DNA from: Flagellimonas amphidinii
GTDB taxonomy: Bacteria > Bacteroidota > Bacteroidia > Flavobacteriales > Flavobacteriaceae
Assembly: GCF_013090115.1 (NCBI RefSeq)
Contig: NZ_JABFNN010000023.1
Location: forward strand, 155,453-219,452
Direction of reading: 5' to 3'
Length of the DNA: 64,000 bases
Of the stretch, positions 1-9,149 are shown in pieces. Positions within the stretch are counted from its first letter, which is position 1. Each line of letters begins with the position of its first letter. Under the pieces are notes generated by a model, which saw only the letters and a list, made by a program, of their open reading frames with translations, was not told the DNA's origin and searched no databases. A program made the translations under genes and the position numbers.

Positions 1-195
1 TGGAATAATATTATTACTAAATACAATAGTTTACCTCTAACCGCAGATGTAAACCCAGATTTAACAGATTACACAACTCAAGAAGCACTTGCTGGTGTTT
101 ACACAATGATTGCTGTTGAAGAAAAGGAAATTAGAAACAAAGTTTCTTCAAGAACTACAGATATTTTGAAAAGGGTATTTGCTCTTCAGGATTAA
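1..195 (+). CDS. DUF4197 family protein, C-terminal part
   Basis: The reading frame is open from the first base of the window and ends with TAA at 193-195, so only the last 64 residues are seen. The text 'TTQEALAGVYTMIAVEEKEI' followed by 'ILKRVFALQD' resembles the C-terminus of DUF4197 proteins, which are small exported proteins of unknown function. The start, and any signal peptide, lie outside the window. A strong hairpin terminator follows about 170 bases downstream. The family call is from memory of the C-terminal pattern. Confidence 0.75.
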   Translation, partial: WNNIITKYNSLPLTADVNPDLTDYTTQEALAGVYTMIAVEEKEIRNKVSSRTTDILKRVFALQD

Positions 196-363
196 AAAAT
201 ATTTTTTAATTCATACAATATGCCCTCTGTATCAGCGTTATAACATCAATAAAACTAGGCAATTATAACAAAATCCTAAAGTTAAATTAACCTTGGCCTG
301 AAGGTTATCATAGAATTTTGTAGCAAATTATCTGAGTTAGCATTTTTTTGAGTTAGTTAGTTT

Positions 364-391
364 AAAACCGGTGTTAGCACCGGTTTTTTTG
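364..391 (+). terminator. Rho-independent terminator after the DUF4197 gene
   Basis: A perfect 10-bp stem (AAAACCGGTG at 364-373 with CACCGGTTTT at 378-387) with a TTAG loop is followed by a run of T. It ends rightward transcription. I see nothing else of note in 196-552 apart from the AT-rich leader of the next gene. Confidence 0.85.
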
Positions 392-552
392 TTGTTTTAA
401 TACATGTTTTTCTGTCAAAATTCAGGCCAAAAACCTTTACATGCGGCACTTATAAAGGTAAACTATTATCGGGGGTTACGGTTTTTAATCTTTTTTTAAC
501 ATTTTGGTTTTGTTAAATAAGTAACTTGAATGAAGCTAATTCAAACCAAAAA

Positions 553-2079
553 ATGAGAGCTTCAAGTTTCCTTGTTTTTTTGTTTTTGGTCATTGGTGCC
601 AACTGTTACTCAAAAACTTCCCGAATCCTCTTTGAACCCCCATTCGACGGTGCCATTTTCCAAGAACAACAAGATTCATTGCAGTGGGCTGATTATTATT
701 ATAACATCCACCTATTTGAAAAGGCTATATCCCTATACCAGAAAAACTTAGAAAATCCTGACGCAGACAAACCTCATTTACTAAAAAAAATAGCTTTAGG
801 TGAAGCAGGGCTGGGCAATGCGTCAAAATCCATTGAAAATATTCATGAATACCTGCAACTGGAATACAATCCCAATTTTCTACTGAATGAAGATTTTGAT
901 TCTATTCGAAAAACTGAGGAATTCAAAGGTGCAACTGCTCGATTGATTCCCAAAGTGACAACGTGGTCCATCATATTTCTTTTTGTTGCCTTAGTAGGTT
1001 TCTATGTTGTATTCCTCATCAGTATAAACAAACAAATACACCCGAGCTCTCGCTTTTTAATTGCATTTTTCATTTTTATCCATTCTATCTTTATGCTGAA
1101 CATTAGTATCAGCAGAGCCAATTATACCCTTGAGTACCCACATACATATTTGATGTCCACTTGGGCCTCTTTTTTGTATGGACCGCTTTTGTTTTTTTAT
1201 TTCAAGAAAATCTCCAAGAAGTATCAGTATAAAAAAATTGACTTACTGCATCTTATTCCAACCGTTTTACTTACGGCTTATCTCATAGTTGACGTATATA
1301 GCCTCTCTTTTGACGAGAAAAGATATTATATGCTTTCAAGAATCCAACATGGACTTAACCCACAAGATTCTGATAAACTGATATTGTTGGTAGTTTTAAA
1401 AATTGTTTCCCTTACCGTTTATGGATATTTTATCCGGAGAGTATATGTAAAAGGCAAAAGAGAAAAGTTATTGGATGCCAAGAATTACATATGGCAAAAA
1501 CATATATATCTAATTCATGCTTCTTATGTAATAACTTATACTATCTACGGCATAACCATTATGAATGGAGTAGCAACCGGGATACTATTCGACACTACGG
1601 CCATTACCATGGCAGCTATGGTCCTATATGTGGGTTATTCGGCAAACATTCAGCCCCAAATATTTAATGGGGCCTATACTTATACAAATGGTTTGTTCTC
1701 CAAGTATCAAAAGTCTGGCTTAACCCCTAGCTTATCGATAGAGCTCAAGGAAAACTTACTTTATCTTTTTGGCACAGAAAAAATATACAAGGAAAACAAT
1801 ATAAATTTGGACATGGTGGCCAATAGGCTTAATACTACTCGACATAATGCATCCCAAATAATCAATGAACATTTTAACGTAAGCTTCCATGAATTTGTAA
1901 ACACATATAGAATAAAAGAGGCTAAAGAGTTGCTCTTGGCACAAAAATCCCAGCGCTTAAACATCATCAACATTGCATATGAAGTTGGTTACAACAATAA
2001 AGTGACCTTTAATAAAGCTTTCAAAAAAGATACCCAACTCACACCTTCTCAATACCAAAGAAGCACTGTAAATCATTAA
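553..2079 (+). CDS. Membrane-spanning AraC-type regulator with periplasmic TPR-like part
   Basis: A 508-residue protein in three parts. First comes a signal peptide (hydrophobic from about residue 5 to 18) and a short helical, TPR-like extracytoplasmic stretch. About seven hydrophobic segments follow in the middle. A C-terminal AraC/XylS HTH pair ends in 'NKVTFNKAFKKDTQLTPSQY'. This layout is common in Flavobacteria for regulators that sense at the membrane; the ligand is unknown. A TTG at 526 is also in frame, but I chose ATG 553 because the signal peptide then begins at once. It stands alone, with no target operon in the same direction. Confidence 0.85.
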   Translation: MRASSFLVFLFLVIGANCYSKTSRILFEPPFDGAIFQEQQDSLQWADYYYNIHLFEKAISLYQKNLENPDADKPHLLKKIALGEAGLGNASKSIENIHEYLQLEYNPNFLLNEDFDSIRKTEEFKGATARLIPKVTTWSIIFLFVALVGFYVVFLISINKQIHPSSRFLIAFFIFIHSIFMLNISISRANYTLEYPHTYLMSTWASFLYGPLLFFYFKKISKKYQYKKIDLLHLIPTVLLTAYLIVDVYSLSFDEKRYYMLSRIQHGLNPQDSDKLILLVVLKIVSLTVYGYFIRRVYVKGKREKLLDAKNYIWQKHIYLIHASYVITYTIYGITIMNGVATGILFDTTAITMAAMVLYVGYSANIQPQIFNGAYTYTNGLFSKYQKSGLTPSLSIELKENLLYLFGTEKIYKENNINLDMVANRLNTTRHNASQIINEHFNVSFHEFVNTYRIKEAKELLLAQKSQRLNIINIAYEVGYNNKVTFNKAFKKDTQLTPSQYQRSTVNH

Positions 2080-2210
2080 ATTCTTAAGATTTTGTCAAAA
2101 AAAGCATATCAAGTTTCCAAAATATCGCTCGGATGTTAAATTTTAGATAAACTACTTGATTTATAGGTGTATACCCGTTTTATCGATAGTCCAACGAGAA
2201 GTTTTGAACG

Positions 2211-2218
2211 TATCTTTG
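2211..2218 (+). promoter_or_regulatory. Possible -7 box (TATCTTTG)
   Basis: TATCTTTG matches the Bacteroidetes -7 consensus TAnnTTTG and lies 20 bases before the ATG of the small gene at 2238. No clear TTG/TTTG box sits at the expected 19-base spacing, so this is only half a promoter. Confidence 0.35.
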
Positions 2219-2237
2219 TTATAACAAATCTTTTAGT

Positions 2238-2432
2238 ATGAATAATCAATATTGCAAAGTTGGATCAGTAACTCCAATCACGAGTGGCACCCAAGCCATA
2301 GCTGCTTTGGAGTTCAGGTATCAAGCTTTTGTGGAAAAAGCTGCAGATACTGCCTATATGAACACCAGTTTGGGTGAATTTTTTAAGAGAAAGGCACAGG
2401 GGATTCAAAAAGTATTGGAGAATTTGTCCTAA
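2238..2432 (+). CDS. Small conserved-looking protein of unknown function
   Basis: A 64-residue soluble protein, predicted mostly helical, with no signal peptide or recognised domain. Its end overlaps the stop of pyrF by 4 bases (convergent). A TAnnTTTG box just upstream and a balanced composition suggest it is real. The C-terminal half, with 'LGEFFKRKAQGIQKVLENLS', looks like an amphipathic helix. I do not recognise the family. Confidence 0.5.
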   Translation: MNNQYCKVGSVTPITSGTQAIAALEFRYQAFVEKAADTAYMNTSLGEFFKRKAQGIQKVLENLS

Positions 2433-3259
2433 GACAAAAATCCTGCTTTTCCCAGTTCAACCTCCATTTCTCTTTGTAGCTCTTTAGCCTTTCTGGTAGC
2501 TTCTTCTGCAAAATCATCATCTTGCGAGGCATAGAGGATACCCCTTGAAGAGTTTACCAACAAACCAACATCCTTAGTCATTCCATATTTGCAAACTTCT
2601 TGCAAACTGCCACCTTGTGCACCAACGCCAGGTACCAACAAAAAACTTTCAGGAACTATCTGTCTTATTTCCTCTAAAAAGGTAGCTTTTGTAGCTCCAA
2701 CCACAAACATGAGCCGATCAGAATTTGCATAGGTTTTAGAAACAGCCAAAACCTCTTTATAGAGTTCTTGCTCTCCTACCTTTTTAGTTTGATAATCAAA
2801 AGCTCCTTGGTTGGAAGTCAATGCCAATAAAATAGTATGCTTATCCTCAAACTCTAAAAAGGGCTCCACAGAATCCCTGCCCATGTAAGGCGCAATAGTT
2901 ATGGAATCAAAATTTAGGGTTTCAAAAAAAGCTTTGGCATAGCGAGTAGAAGTATTTCCAATATCCCCTCTTTTGGCATCAGCAATGGTAAATATTTCTG
3001 GATGATTGGCATTCAAATAATCCATGGTTCTCTCCAAAGACTTCCATCCTTCTAAACCATAAGCTTCATAAAAAGCTATATTGGGCTTATAGGCTACACA
3101 ATAGGAATGTGTGGCATCTATAATGGCCTTATTGAATGCAAAAATGGGATCATCTTCATTTTGAAGATGCTGGGGTATTTTGTCCAGATCTGTATCCAAG
3201 CCTACACAGAGAAAGGATTTTTTTTGTCGGATTTGGGAAATTAGATGTGCTATCTTCAT
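2429..3259 (-). CDS. pyrF: Orotidine 5'-phosphate decarboxylase
   Basis: This enzyme carries out the last step of UMP synthesis, decarboxylating OMP in the cytoplasm. The 276-residue length fits the longer PyrF subfamily (about 270-280 aa). The catalytic motif DAKRGD is at residues 94-99, 'VGLDTDLDKIP' is near the N-terminus, and a phosphate-binding 'LVPGVGAQGG' lies in the C-terminal third. prfA lies 44 bases upstream in the same direction, so the two may be co-transcribed. Confidence 0.97.
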   Translation of the reverse strand: MKIAHLISQIRQKKSFLCVGLDTDLDKIPQHLQNEDDPIFAFNKAIIDATHSYCVAYKPNIAFYEAYGLEGWKSLERTMDYLNANHPEIFTIADAKRGDIGNTSTRYAKAFFETLNFDSITIAPYMGRDSVEPFLEFEDKHTILLALTSNQGAFDYQTKKVGEQELYKEVLAVSKTYANSDRLMFVVGATKATFLEEIRQIVPESFLLVPGVGAQGGSLQEVCKYGMTKDVGLLVNSSRGILYASQDDDFAEEATRKAKELQREMEVELGKAGFLS

Positions 3260-3303
3260 TTCAATTGGTTCTCGACTGCTCTTGAACTAACAACTATTAG
3301 TAT

Positions 3304-4380
3304 TTAAAAAATCTCGGAGGCCTCTTTTAGCTTCTCTGTATTTTCAACCAACATCAGCTCGTCAATTATTTTTTGGACATCACCGTTGATGATATTCTGA
3401 AGGTCATATAGTGTAAGACCTATTCTGTGATCCGTTACTCTACCTTGCGGATAATTGTAAGTTCTAATTTTTGCAGAACGGTCTCCGCTACTTACCTGAG
3501 AATTTCGCTTTGCAGCATCCTCTTCCTGCTTTTTGGCCAATTCTAAATCGTACAATCTAGATCGAAGTACCTTAAAAGCTTTTTCCTTGTTTTTGTGCTG
3601 TGATTTTTGATCTTGGCACTGTGCCACAAGTCCTGTGGGCACGTGTGTCAATCGAACAGCTGAATAGGTTGTATTTACTGATTGTCCCCCAGGCCCAGAA
3701 GAACAGAAATAATCTATTGTGACATCTTTTGGGTCAATTTGCACATCAAAATCTTCAGCTTCAGGAATTACCATCACCGTGGCCGCACTGGTATGAACCC
3801 TTCCTTGTGTTTCTGTCTGCGGCACTCGTTGCACCCGATGCACGCCCGCCTCAAACTTTAAAGTACCATAAACGTCTTCACCACTTACTTCAAAATGAAT
3901 TTCTTTATACCCTCCACTGGTACCTTCATTCAAGTCAATGATATTGGTTTTCCACCCTTTGGACTCACAATATTTAGCATACATGCGATACAAATCCCCA
4001 GCAAAAATACTGGCTTCGTCACCTCCGGTTCCAGCTCGTATCTCCATAACCACATCTTTCTCATCCTCAGGATCTTTGGGGATTAAAAGAAATTTTATTT
4101 CTTCCTCCAATTGTGGTAGGGCACTCTTAGCTTCATCCAACTGCATCTTGGCCATTTCAACCATTTCAGCATCACTGCCATCGCCAATGATTTCCTCAGC
4201 CTCCTTTATGTTTTCTGTGAGTTCAACGTAACGATCTCTTTTATCCACTAAAATCTTTAGGTCCTTATATTCCTTATTCAACTTAACGTACCGCTTTTGA
4301 TCAGCAATAACATCTGGCTGAATAATTAAATCTGAAACCTCGTCAAAACGTTGTTTTACAATATTGAGTTTGTCAAGCAT
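3304..4380 (-). CDS. prfA: Peptide chain release factor 1
   Basis: RF1 recognises UAA and UAG in the ribosomal A site and triggers peptide release. The 358 residues match the usual RF1 length. The codon-recognition PXT motif appears as PQT at 187-189 (in '[13 protein letters not shown]'). The catalytic GGQ is at 231-233 within '[10 protein letters not shown]'. Identification as RF1 rather than RF2 rests on PXT instead of SPF. The first gene of a likely prfA-pyrF pair. Confidence 0.98.
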   Translation of the reverse strand: MLDKLNIVKQRFDEVSDLIIQPDVIADQKRYVKLNKEYKDLKILVDKRDRYVELTENIKEAEEIIGDGSDAEMVEMAKMQLDEAKSALPQLEEEIKFLLIPKDPEDEKDVVMEIRAGTGGDEASIFAGDLYRMYAKYCESKGWKTNIIDLNEGTSGGYKEIHFEVSGEDVYGTLKFEAGVHRVQRVPQTETQGRVHTSAATVMVIPEAEDFDVQIDPKDVTIDYFCSSGPGGQSVNTTYSAVRLTHVPTGLVAQCQDQKSQHKNKEKAFKVLRSRLYDLELAKKQEEDAAKRNSQVSSGDRSAKIRTYNYPQGRVTDHRIGLTLYDLQNIINGDVQKIIDELMLVENTEKLKEASEIF

Positions 4381-4439
4381 AAATCAATCCGCGTATTAAG
4401 AATGCGAATTTACGATTTTTGAATGGATTCTTCTTTGAA

Positions 4440-5747
4440 TCAATTTGCTATGAAAGTAGTTCCCAAGGTGATGATAAAAGCGCTAAGACCATCACTACGA
4501 TCATATTGATTGAAACGTACATCTATGGTCTTCAATCCAAAGCCAAAAATCTTGGCACTGGTAAAAATATCCTTATACTGGATTCCCGCTCCATATTGAT
4601 GGGCGTCGTATTTGGACAAATCATAATCTGAAGTATAGAATTCATACGTTGAAAGCGCCTCCTCCTTGGGATAAAAATAATCCGCTGCTGTTTGGGTATA
4701 GTATCTGTAGGTAGGGTACAAGGTAAATTTATCAGTCAATTTAAAAGGAATTTCAAGACTGGCGGTATGAGAAGTAATACCCCAATCATCCCAATAGAAA
4801 CGATAGTATGTTCGAAGAACCAACAAATCATTAAGATAGTAATTCAATCTTCCCCCAAAAGGCATCTTGAATCGATTTTCCGGCAAACGCTCGACATCGT
4901 CCGCCAACTGAAAATCATCAATAAAAAAGTCCTCAACATCTCCAAAATAAACTCTTTGGAAGGGCGTACTCAACAAACCATTTTGCGATACCACATCCAT
5001 AAAAAGCGCTCCTTGCAATTTCTTCCCCAAAATCTGTGAAAAACTTAGAGAAAGCGAATAGGAATTTCGGTTCTCTTGATCAAATCCGGTAAAATTAGGA
5101 GTGTAAGTTCCATTGCCCGTAATTCGGTCATCAAAAAATCCCGAACGAAGCTCTACCGGGTAAATAGCATTCCACTTATCTAAAAATACCCGACCGTTTA
5201 AAGTAAGTTCGGTATTTTTTTCATTGAAAAGTTTGGTGAAACTTCCTCCAAAACCAATAGAGAAATAATCATATTCTGAAGAAAAATAAGCGTTGGCACT
5301 CCAAATGGTATTTCTATCAACAGAACTATGCTGATAACTGGGATTGATATAAGCCAACACATCTTTTCTCGATTCTCCAGAAGAAGCATCAAAAGGAGTT
5401 ACATTGAATCCCCCATCTAAAGGGTTAACATTACTTGAAGAGGCAGAAGTATAGGCAGAAAGACCTACATCCACAGTCAATACATCATTTTCATTCATGG
5501 GCATGCGCAACACTAAAGAAGAGGTTGCATCCGTGAGTTCTTCGGTTCCTTCACCACCAGTAACCGCTGCATTTTGACCATCTTGATCGTAATAACTAAA
5601 CAATACATCAATTTCACTGGCCTCCAGCACCCTTTTGGCATAGGAATTATCGGTCTGTTGAGACCATCCAAAACCAACTGTCAGGAAGAAAATAGCAAAA
5701 CCTAAAAAATGGATAGTGCTGAACCTTACACCAATTACTTTGCCCAT
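4440..5747 (-). CDS. DUF3570 outer-membrane barrel-like protein
   Basis: About 435 residues with a signal segment 'FLGFAIFFLTVGFGWSQ' followed by many alternating aromatic beta-strand stretches, typical of the DUF3570 family of predicted outer-membrane beta-barrels. I chose ATG 5747 because it leaves 4 bases after the DUF4266 stop and puts the signal peptide at the N-terminus; the frame is open to 5855, but that extension runs through DUF4266. It sits downstream of ApbE and thioredoxin genes and likely acts with them in an extracytoplasmic redox system. The exact role is unknown. Confidence 0.88.
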   Translation of the reverse strand: MGKVIGVRFSTIHFLGFAIFFLTVGFGWSQQTDNSYAKRVLEASEIDVLFSYYDQDGQNAAVTGGEGTEELTDATSSLVLRMPMNENDVLTVDVGLSAYTSASSSNVNPLDGGFNVTPFDASSGESRKDVLAYINPSYQHSSVDRNTIWSANAYFSSEYDYFSIGFGGSFTKLFNEKNTELTLNGRVFLDKWNAIYPVELRSGFFDDRITGNGTYTPNFTGFDQENRNSYSLSLSFSQILGKKLQGALFMDVVSQNGLLSTPFQRVYFGDVEDFFIDDFQLADDVERLPENRFKMPFGGRLNYYLNDLLVLRTYYRFYWDDWGITSHTASLEIPFKLTDKFTLYPTYRYYTQTAADYFYPKEEALSTYEFYTSDYDLSKYDAHQYGAGIQYKDIFTSAKIFGFGLKTIDVRFNQYDRSDGLSAFIITLGTTFIAN

Positions 5748-5751
5748 ACTA

Positions 5752-5958
5752 TTAATTGCATCCACAGCCACCACCTGTTTTACCTCCATTTGCTCCGGAA
5801 GAAGCTTCACGGTAGATATGAAAATTGGTCTCAAAGCGTTCACACACCTTTGCACCTAACCTCATCTCCTCATCATTTACATACGCTTTGTCATACTCTC
5901 TTACCACAACACAGGAACTGGCCAAAAGTAAAAGCAATAAAAAAATAGGTCTTGCCAT
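5752..5958 (-). CDS. DUF4266 small lipoprotein with Gly/Cys tail
   Basis: A 68-residue lipoprotein. The signal ends in the lipobox LASSC (Cys about 16), so the mature part is only about 53 residues. The C-terminus is Gly-rich and ends GGGCGCN, with two Cys in a C-G-C arrangement. Just before it lies 'EASSGANGG', which resembles but does not match ApbE flavinylation sites, since Asn stands where the Thr/Ser acceptor would be. It lies between apbE and DUF3570, a pairing known for this family. The Cys tail suggests metal or thiol chemistry, or a modified peptide; this is inference. Confidence 0.9.
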   Translation of the reverse strand: MARPIFLLLLLLASSCVVVREYDKAYVNDEEMRLGAKVCERFETNFHIYREASSGANGGKTGGGCGCN

Positions 5959-5967
5959 AGCTTAAAA

Positions 5968-6963
5968 TTACTGATTCGTATCAAAAAAAATCCCAGAACT
6001 CTTGTGAATTTTATTATCGGAATCCACAACAACCACTTCCACCCCATCAATTTGATTGATCAAGTGAATACCACTATCCTTACCCATAATAAAAATAGCT
6101 GTTGCCAAAGCATCACATAGCTCTGCTTGCTTTGCAAAAACCGAAACACTATTGATTCCTGTTGTTGGATATCCGGTACGGGGATCAATAATGTGCGAGT
6201 ATTTTTTATCATCCAGAATAATGTATTTCTCATAATTTCCAGATGTAGCCACCGAAGATTCAATCACTGGCAACCAGCTGAACACCCTATCCTTGCTCAA
6301 GGGGTTGGCAATACCCACCAACCATCTCTCTCCAGTTGCCTTTGTTCCCCAAGTGGTAAGATCACCAGAAGCATTGATGATACCTCCTTTTACCTGTTTG
6401 GAGACCAAAAGTTCTTTGGCACGATCCGCGGCATATCCTTTACCGATAGCACCAAATCCTATGCGCATTCCAGGTTCGGTCAAAAAAACAGTATGCTTTT
6501 CCGCATCCAATACTATTTTTTGATGTCCTATCTTGGCAATGGACCGTTGAATTTCCTTTTCTGATGGTCTCTGCTGCATAGATCCATCAAATTTCCAGAT
6601 TTTATCCATAGAAGCATAGGATATATCAAAAGCTCCATCTGTTATTTCTGAAATCTTTTTTGCACGCTCTATCAATCCAAAAAGTTCTGTACTTACTTTG
6701 ACCGGCTTAATCCCTGCATTTCTATTGATCAATGAGGTTTCGGATTCTTCATCCCAAGAGGAGATTATCTTTTCAATGCGTTTTATTTCTGAAACGGCCT
6801 CATCTATGTCCAGGTATCCAATTTCTTCATTGGGGGCAACAACGGTTATCTCAAACCTAGTGCCCATAAGTTTAAGGGTTCTCTTAACGGTAATATCTTT
6901 TTCTGACTGCCCAAAGGACAGCAGACAGGCAAGACTGCAAACAAGAATCAGAACTATTCTCAT
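5968..6963 (-). CDS. apbE: FAD:protein FMN transferase (ApbE)
   Basis: ApbE enzymes attach FMN covalently to Thr/Ser of extracytoplasmic proteins, using FAD and Mg2+. The 331-residue protein has a signal peptide ('LILVCSLACLLSFGQ'), the 'GTRFEITV' start of the fold, 'GFGAIGKGYAADRAKELL' and 'NASGDLTTWG' of the FAD pocket, and the C-terminal 'DPRTGYPTTGI' and 'CDALATAIFIMG' motifs. It overlaps the thioredoxin gene by 4 bases, so they are translationally coupled. The flavin acceptor in this cluster is not evident. Confidence 0.96.
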   Translation of the reverse strand: MRIVLILVCSLACLLSFGQSEKDITVKRTLKLMGTRFEITVVAPNEEIGYLDIDEAVSEIKRIEKIISSWDEESETSLINRNAGIKPVKVSTELFGLIERAKKISEITDGAFDISYASMDKIWKFDGSMQQRPSEKEIQRSIAKIGHQKIVLDAEKHTVFLTEPGMRIGFGAIGKGYAADRAKELLVSKQVKGGIINASGDLTTWGTKATGERWLVGIANPLSKDRVFSWLPVIESSVATSGNYEKYIILDDKKYSHIIDPRTGYPTTGINSVSVFAKQAELCDALATAIFIMGKDSGIHLINQIDGVEVVVVDSDNKIHKSSGIFFDTNQ

Positions 6964-7397
6964 TGCACAAAACTGTTCAACAGCGCAATGTAATCTTCTG
7001 GAGAAGGTTTGGTATAGAAACCTGTTTTTCCCAAGACAGTTTCTTTTTTATCCAAAACCACCACTAATGGGAAATATCCTTTAGGGTTAAATTTTTCGGC
7101 AAGGGACCTATTGCTGTTTGTTATTTTTTCTGAAAGTTGGTTTTTCTTTTTCCTTGGAAAGTCAGCTTTGTAAAGCACATAATGCGTAGCTGCATAGGAT
7201 TTAAACTCTTCTGAATCCAGAATATGTCTTTTAAGACGTATGCAAGGAGCACACCAATCAGAACCAGAGAATACTAAAATTATAGGTTTATCCTCTTCAC
7301 TAGCTTGTTTGACAGCATCAGCATAATTCATATGCCATTCTTGGGCCTGAATAAGACCAAAACAAAGACAACCTATTAGTGTTAATAGTTTTTTCAT
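6960..7397 (-). CDS. Exported thioredoxin-fold protein
   Basis: A 145-residue protein with an N-terminal signal ending near 'LCFGLIQAQE' and a thioredoxin-like active site 'SDWCAPC'. The cis-Pro region 'YFPLVVVLDKK' follows. It likely reduces or isomerises thiols in the periplasm, perhaps the Cys tail of the DUF4266 lipoprotein encoded in the same cluster. Coupled to apbE by a 4-base overlap and 21 bases downstream of the Rieske gene. Confidence 0.9.
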   Translation of the reverse strand: MKKLLTLIGCLCFGLIQAQEWHMNYADAVKQASEEDKPIILVFSGSDWCAPCIRLKRHILDSEEFKSYAATHYVLYKADFPRKKKNQLSEKITNSNRSLAEKFNPKGYFPLVVVLDKKETVLGKTGFYTKPSPEDYIALLNSFVQ

Positions 7398-7418
7398 TTC
7401 ATCTGATTGTACTAAAAT

Positions 7419-7859
7419 CTACTCAAATACCCTCAAAGAGGAACCATCAAGCTCGGTATTGTAAACCTTGATGGGTTTGGCCGGATTACTATCCACTTGA
7501 TTTAACGGACTTCCATCTTGATCAAATCGGGAACCGTGCACATCACAGTAAAAAATTCCTCCGCTTTGGTCCACAAATCGTACCTGATCGTAAGATTCGT
7601 GACTACAAACCTGACTTGCAGCTATGTACTCTCCTTCCAAATTTCTTGCAATGACCACCAAGTTTTTAAGTATAAAACCTCCATTTGCACCTAGGGCTTG
7701 AGCCTCAGCAGAAGTCAAATCGATAGTAAAATCCACTCCAGTAGGTTCTTCTACGATATCTCCTTGGATTTCATCCTTTGAGCATCCATGAATACAGGGA
7801 AAAGTAAGAGCAAAAGCAGCACCAGCGCCCAAACTCCTGAGGAATTCTTTTCTTTCCAT
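7419..7859 (-). CDS. Rieske [2Fe-2S] lipoprotein
   Basis: A 146-residue protein with the two Rieske ligand boxes: 'CSHESYD' (C-x-H) and 'CDVHGSRFD' (C-x2-H). The N-terminus has a short hydrophobic signal with 'CIHGC' near residues 22-26, so it may be lipid-anchored; the RKEFL start is only weakly Tat-like. A single-domain Rieske protein outside a bc1 complex most likely carries electrons for the ApbE/DUF3570 cluster, of which it is the first gene. Confidence 0.9.
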   Translation of the reverse strand: MERKEFLRSLGAGAAFALTFPCIHGCSKDEIQGDIVEEPTGVDFTIDLTSAEAQALGANGGFILKNLVVIARNLEGEYIAASQVCSHESYDQVRFVDQSGGIFYCDVHGSRFDQDGSPLNQVDSNPAKPIKVYNTELDGSSLRVFE

Positions 7860-7905
7860 AGCGTGAGGTTTATAGAAAGAACGCTAAATTATGGTGAATC
7901 GTATG

Positions 7906-9084
7906 CTAATATTCAAACTTTCCGTACTCGCTCTGGATGGTTAGTTTCTTGTGTTCGGCAGATTCAACCCGACCTATAATTTGGGCATCCACATTAAAGC
8001 TTTTCGAGATGGCAATTATATCGTTTGCCACTTCAGCATCAACATACAATTCCATACGATGCCCACAATTGAACACTTGGTACATTTCCTTCCAATCTGT
8101 ATTGGATTGCTCTTGAATCAGCCTGAATAATGGGGGGATTGGAAAAAGATTATCCTTAATGATATGCAGATTCTCCACAAAGTGGAGAATTTTGGTCTGG
8201 GCACCTCCACTACAGTGTACCATACCGTGAATATCTGCTGAATTATACTTTTCCAATATTTTTTTGATGATTGGCGCATAAGTACGTGTTGGGGACAAGA
8301 CCAATTTACCCGCATCCAGCGGTGCGTCTTGTACTGAATCTGTCAATTTCACATTTCCAGAATACACCAACTCATCCGGAACTGAGGGATCATAACTTTC
8401 AGGATATTCATGGGCCAAGTATTTCCCAAAAACATCATGTCGTGCAGAAGTAAGTCCATTACTCCCCATACCACCGTTATATTCCGATTCATAAGTGGCC
8501 TGTCCATAAGAAGTAAGACCAACGATAACATCTCCAGGTTTGATATTCGCATTGTCAATCACATCCGCTTTCTTCATTCGAGCCGTTACAGTACTATCAA
8601 CAATAATGGTTCTTACCAAATCGCCAACATCAGCAGTTTCTCCTCCGGTAGACCGGATAACTATTCCGTGTTTTTCCAAATCAGCAATCAATTCCTCGGT
8701 TCCATTGATGATAGCCGAAATCACTTCTCCAGGAATCAAATTCTTATTTCGACCTATAGTCGAAGAAAGCATGATATTGTCTATAGCTCCAACACAGATC
8801 AAATCATCTACATTCATAATAAGGGCATCTTGTGCTATCCCTTTCCAAACCGAAATATCTCCAGTTTCCTTCCAATACATATACGCCAAGGATGATTTAG
8901 TCCCTGCGCCATCTGCATGCATTACTAGGCAATGGTCTTCGCTGCCTGTTAAATAATCTGGAACAATTTTACAAAATGCCTTAGGAAACAATCCTTTGTC
9001 TATATTTTTTATGGCATTGTGCACATCTTCCTTGGAAGCAGAAACTCCCCGTTGCGCATATCTTTTACTTGAATCTGAAGACAT
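7906..9084 (-). CDS. purM: Phosphoribosylformylglycinamidine cyclo-ligase (AIR synthetase)
   Basis: PurM closes the imidazole ring in purine synthesis, using ATP on FGAM to give AIR. The 392-residue length is typical of the long Bacteroidetes form (E. coli has about 345). Visible family motifs include 'HADGAGTKS' (ATP/substrate loop), 'NVDDLICVGA', 'STGGETADV' and 'HCSGGAQTKI'. It is separated from the Rieske gene by 46 bases and is probably a separate housekeeping unit. Confidence 0.92.
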   Translation of the reverse strand: MSSDSSKRYAQRGVSASKEDVHNAIKNIDKGLFPKAFCKIVPDYLTGSEDHCLVMHADGAGTKSSLAYMYWKETGDISVWKGIAQDALIMNVDDLICVGAIDNIMLSSTIGRNKNLIPGEVISAIINGTEELIADLEKHGIVIRSTGGETADVGDLVRTIIVDSTVTARMKKADVIDNANIKPGDVIVGLTSYGQATYESEYNGGMGSNGLTSARHDVFGKYLAHEYPESYDPSVPDELVYSGNVKLTDSVQDAPLDAGKLVLSPTRTYAPIIKKILEKYNSADIHGMVHCSGGAQTKILHFVENLHIIKDNLFPIPPLFRLIQEQSNTDWKEMYQVFNCGHRMELYVDAEVANDIIAISKSFNVDAQIIGRVESAEHKKLTIQSEYGKFEY

Positions 9085-9149
9085 CTTGTAAAGGTTTGGG
9101 CAAAAATAGGCAAACTAGAATCTTTAGCTAGCTTTTATAGAACGAGTTT

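Noticed and set aside
5748..5855. Longer N-terminus for the DUF3570 protein
   Set aside because: It would overlap most of the DUF4266 gene and hide the signal peptide.
8410..8956. Long plus-strand open frames inside purM
   Set aside because: They are antisense to a clear PurM gene, have no domains, and reflect codon bias.
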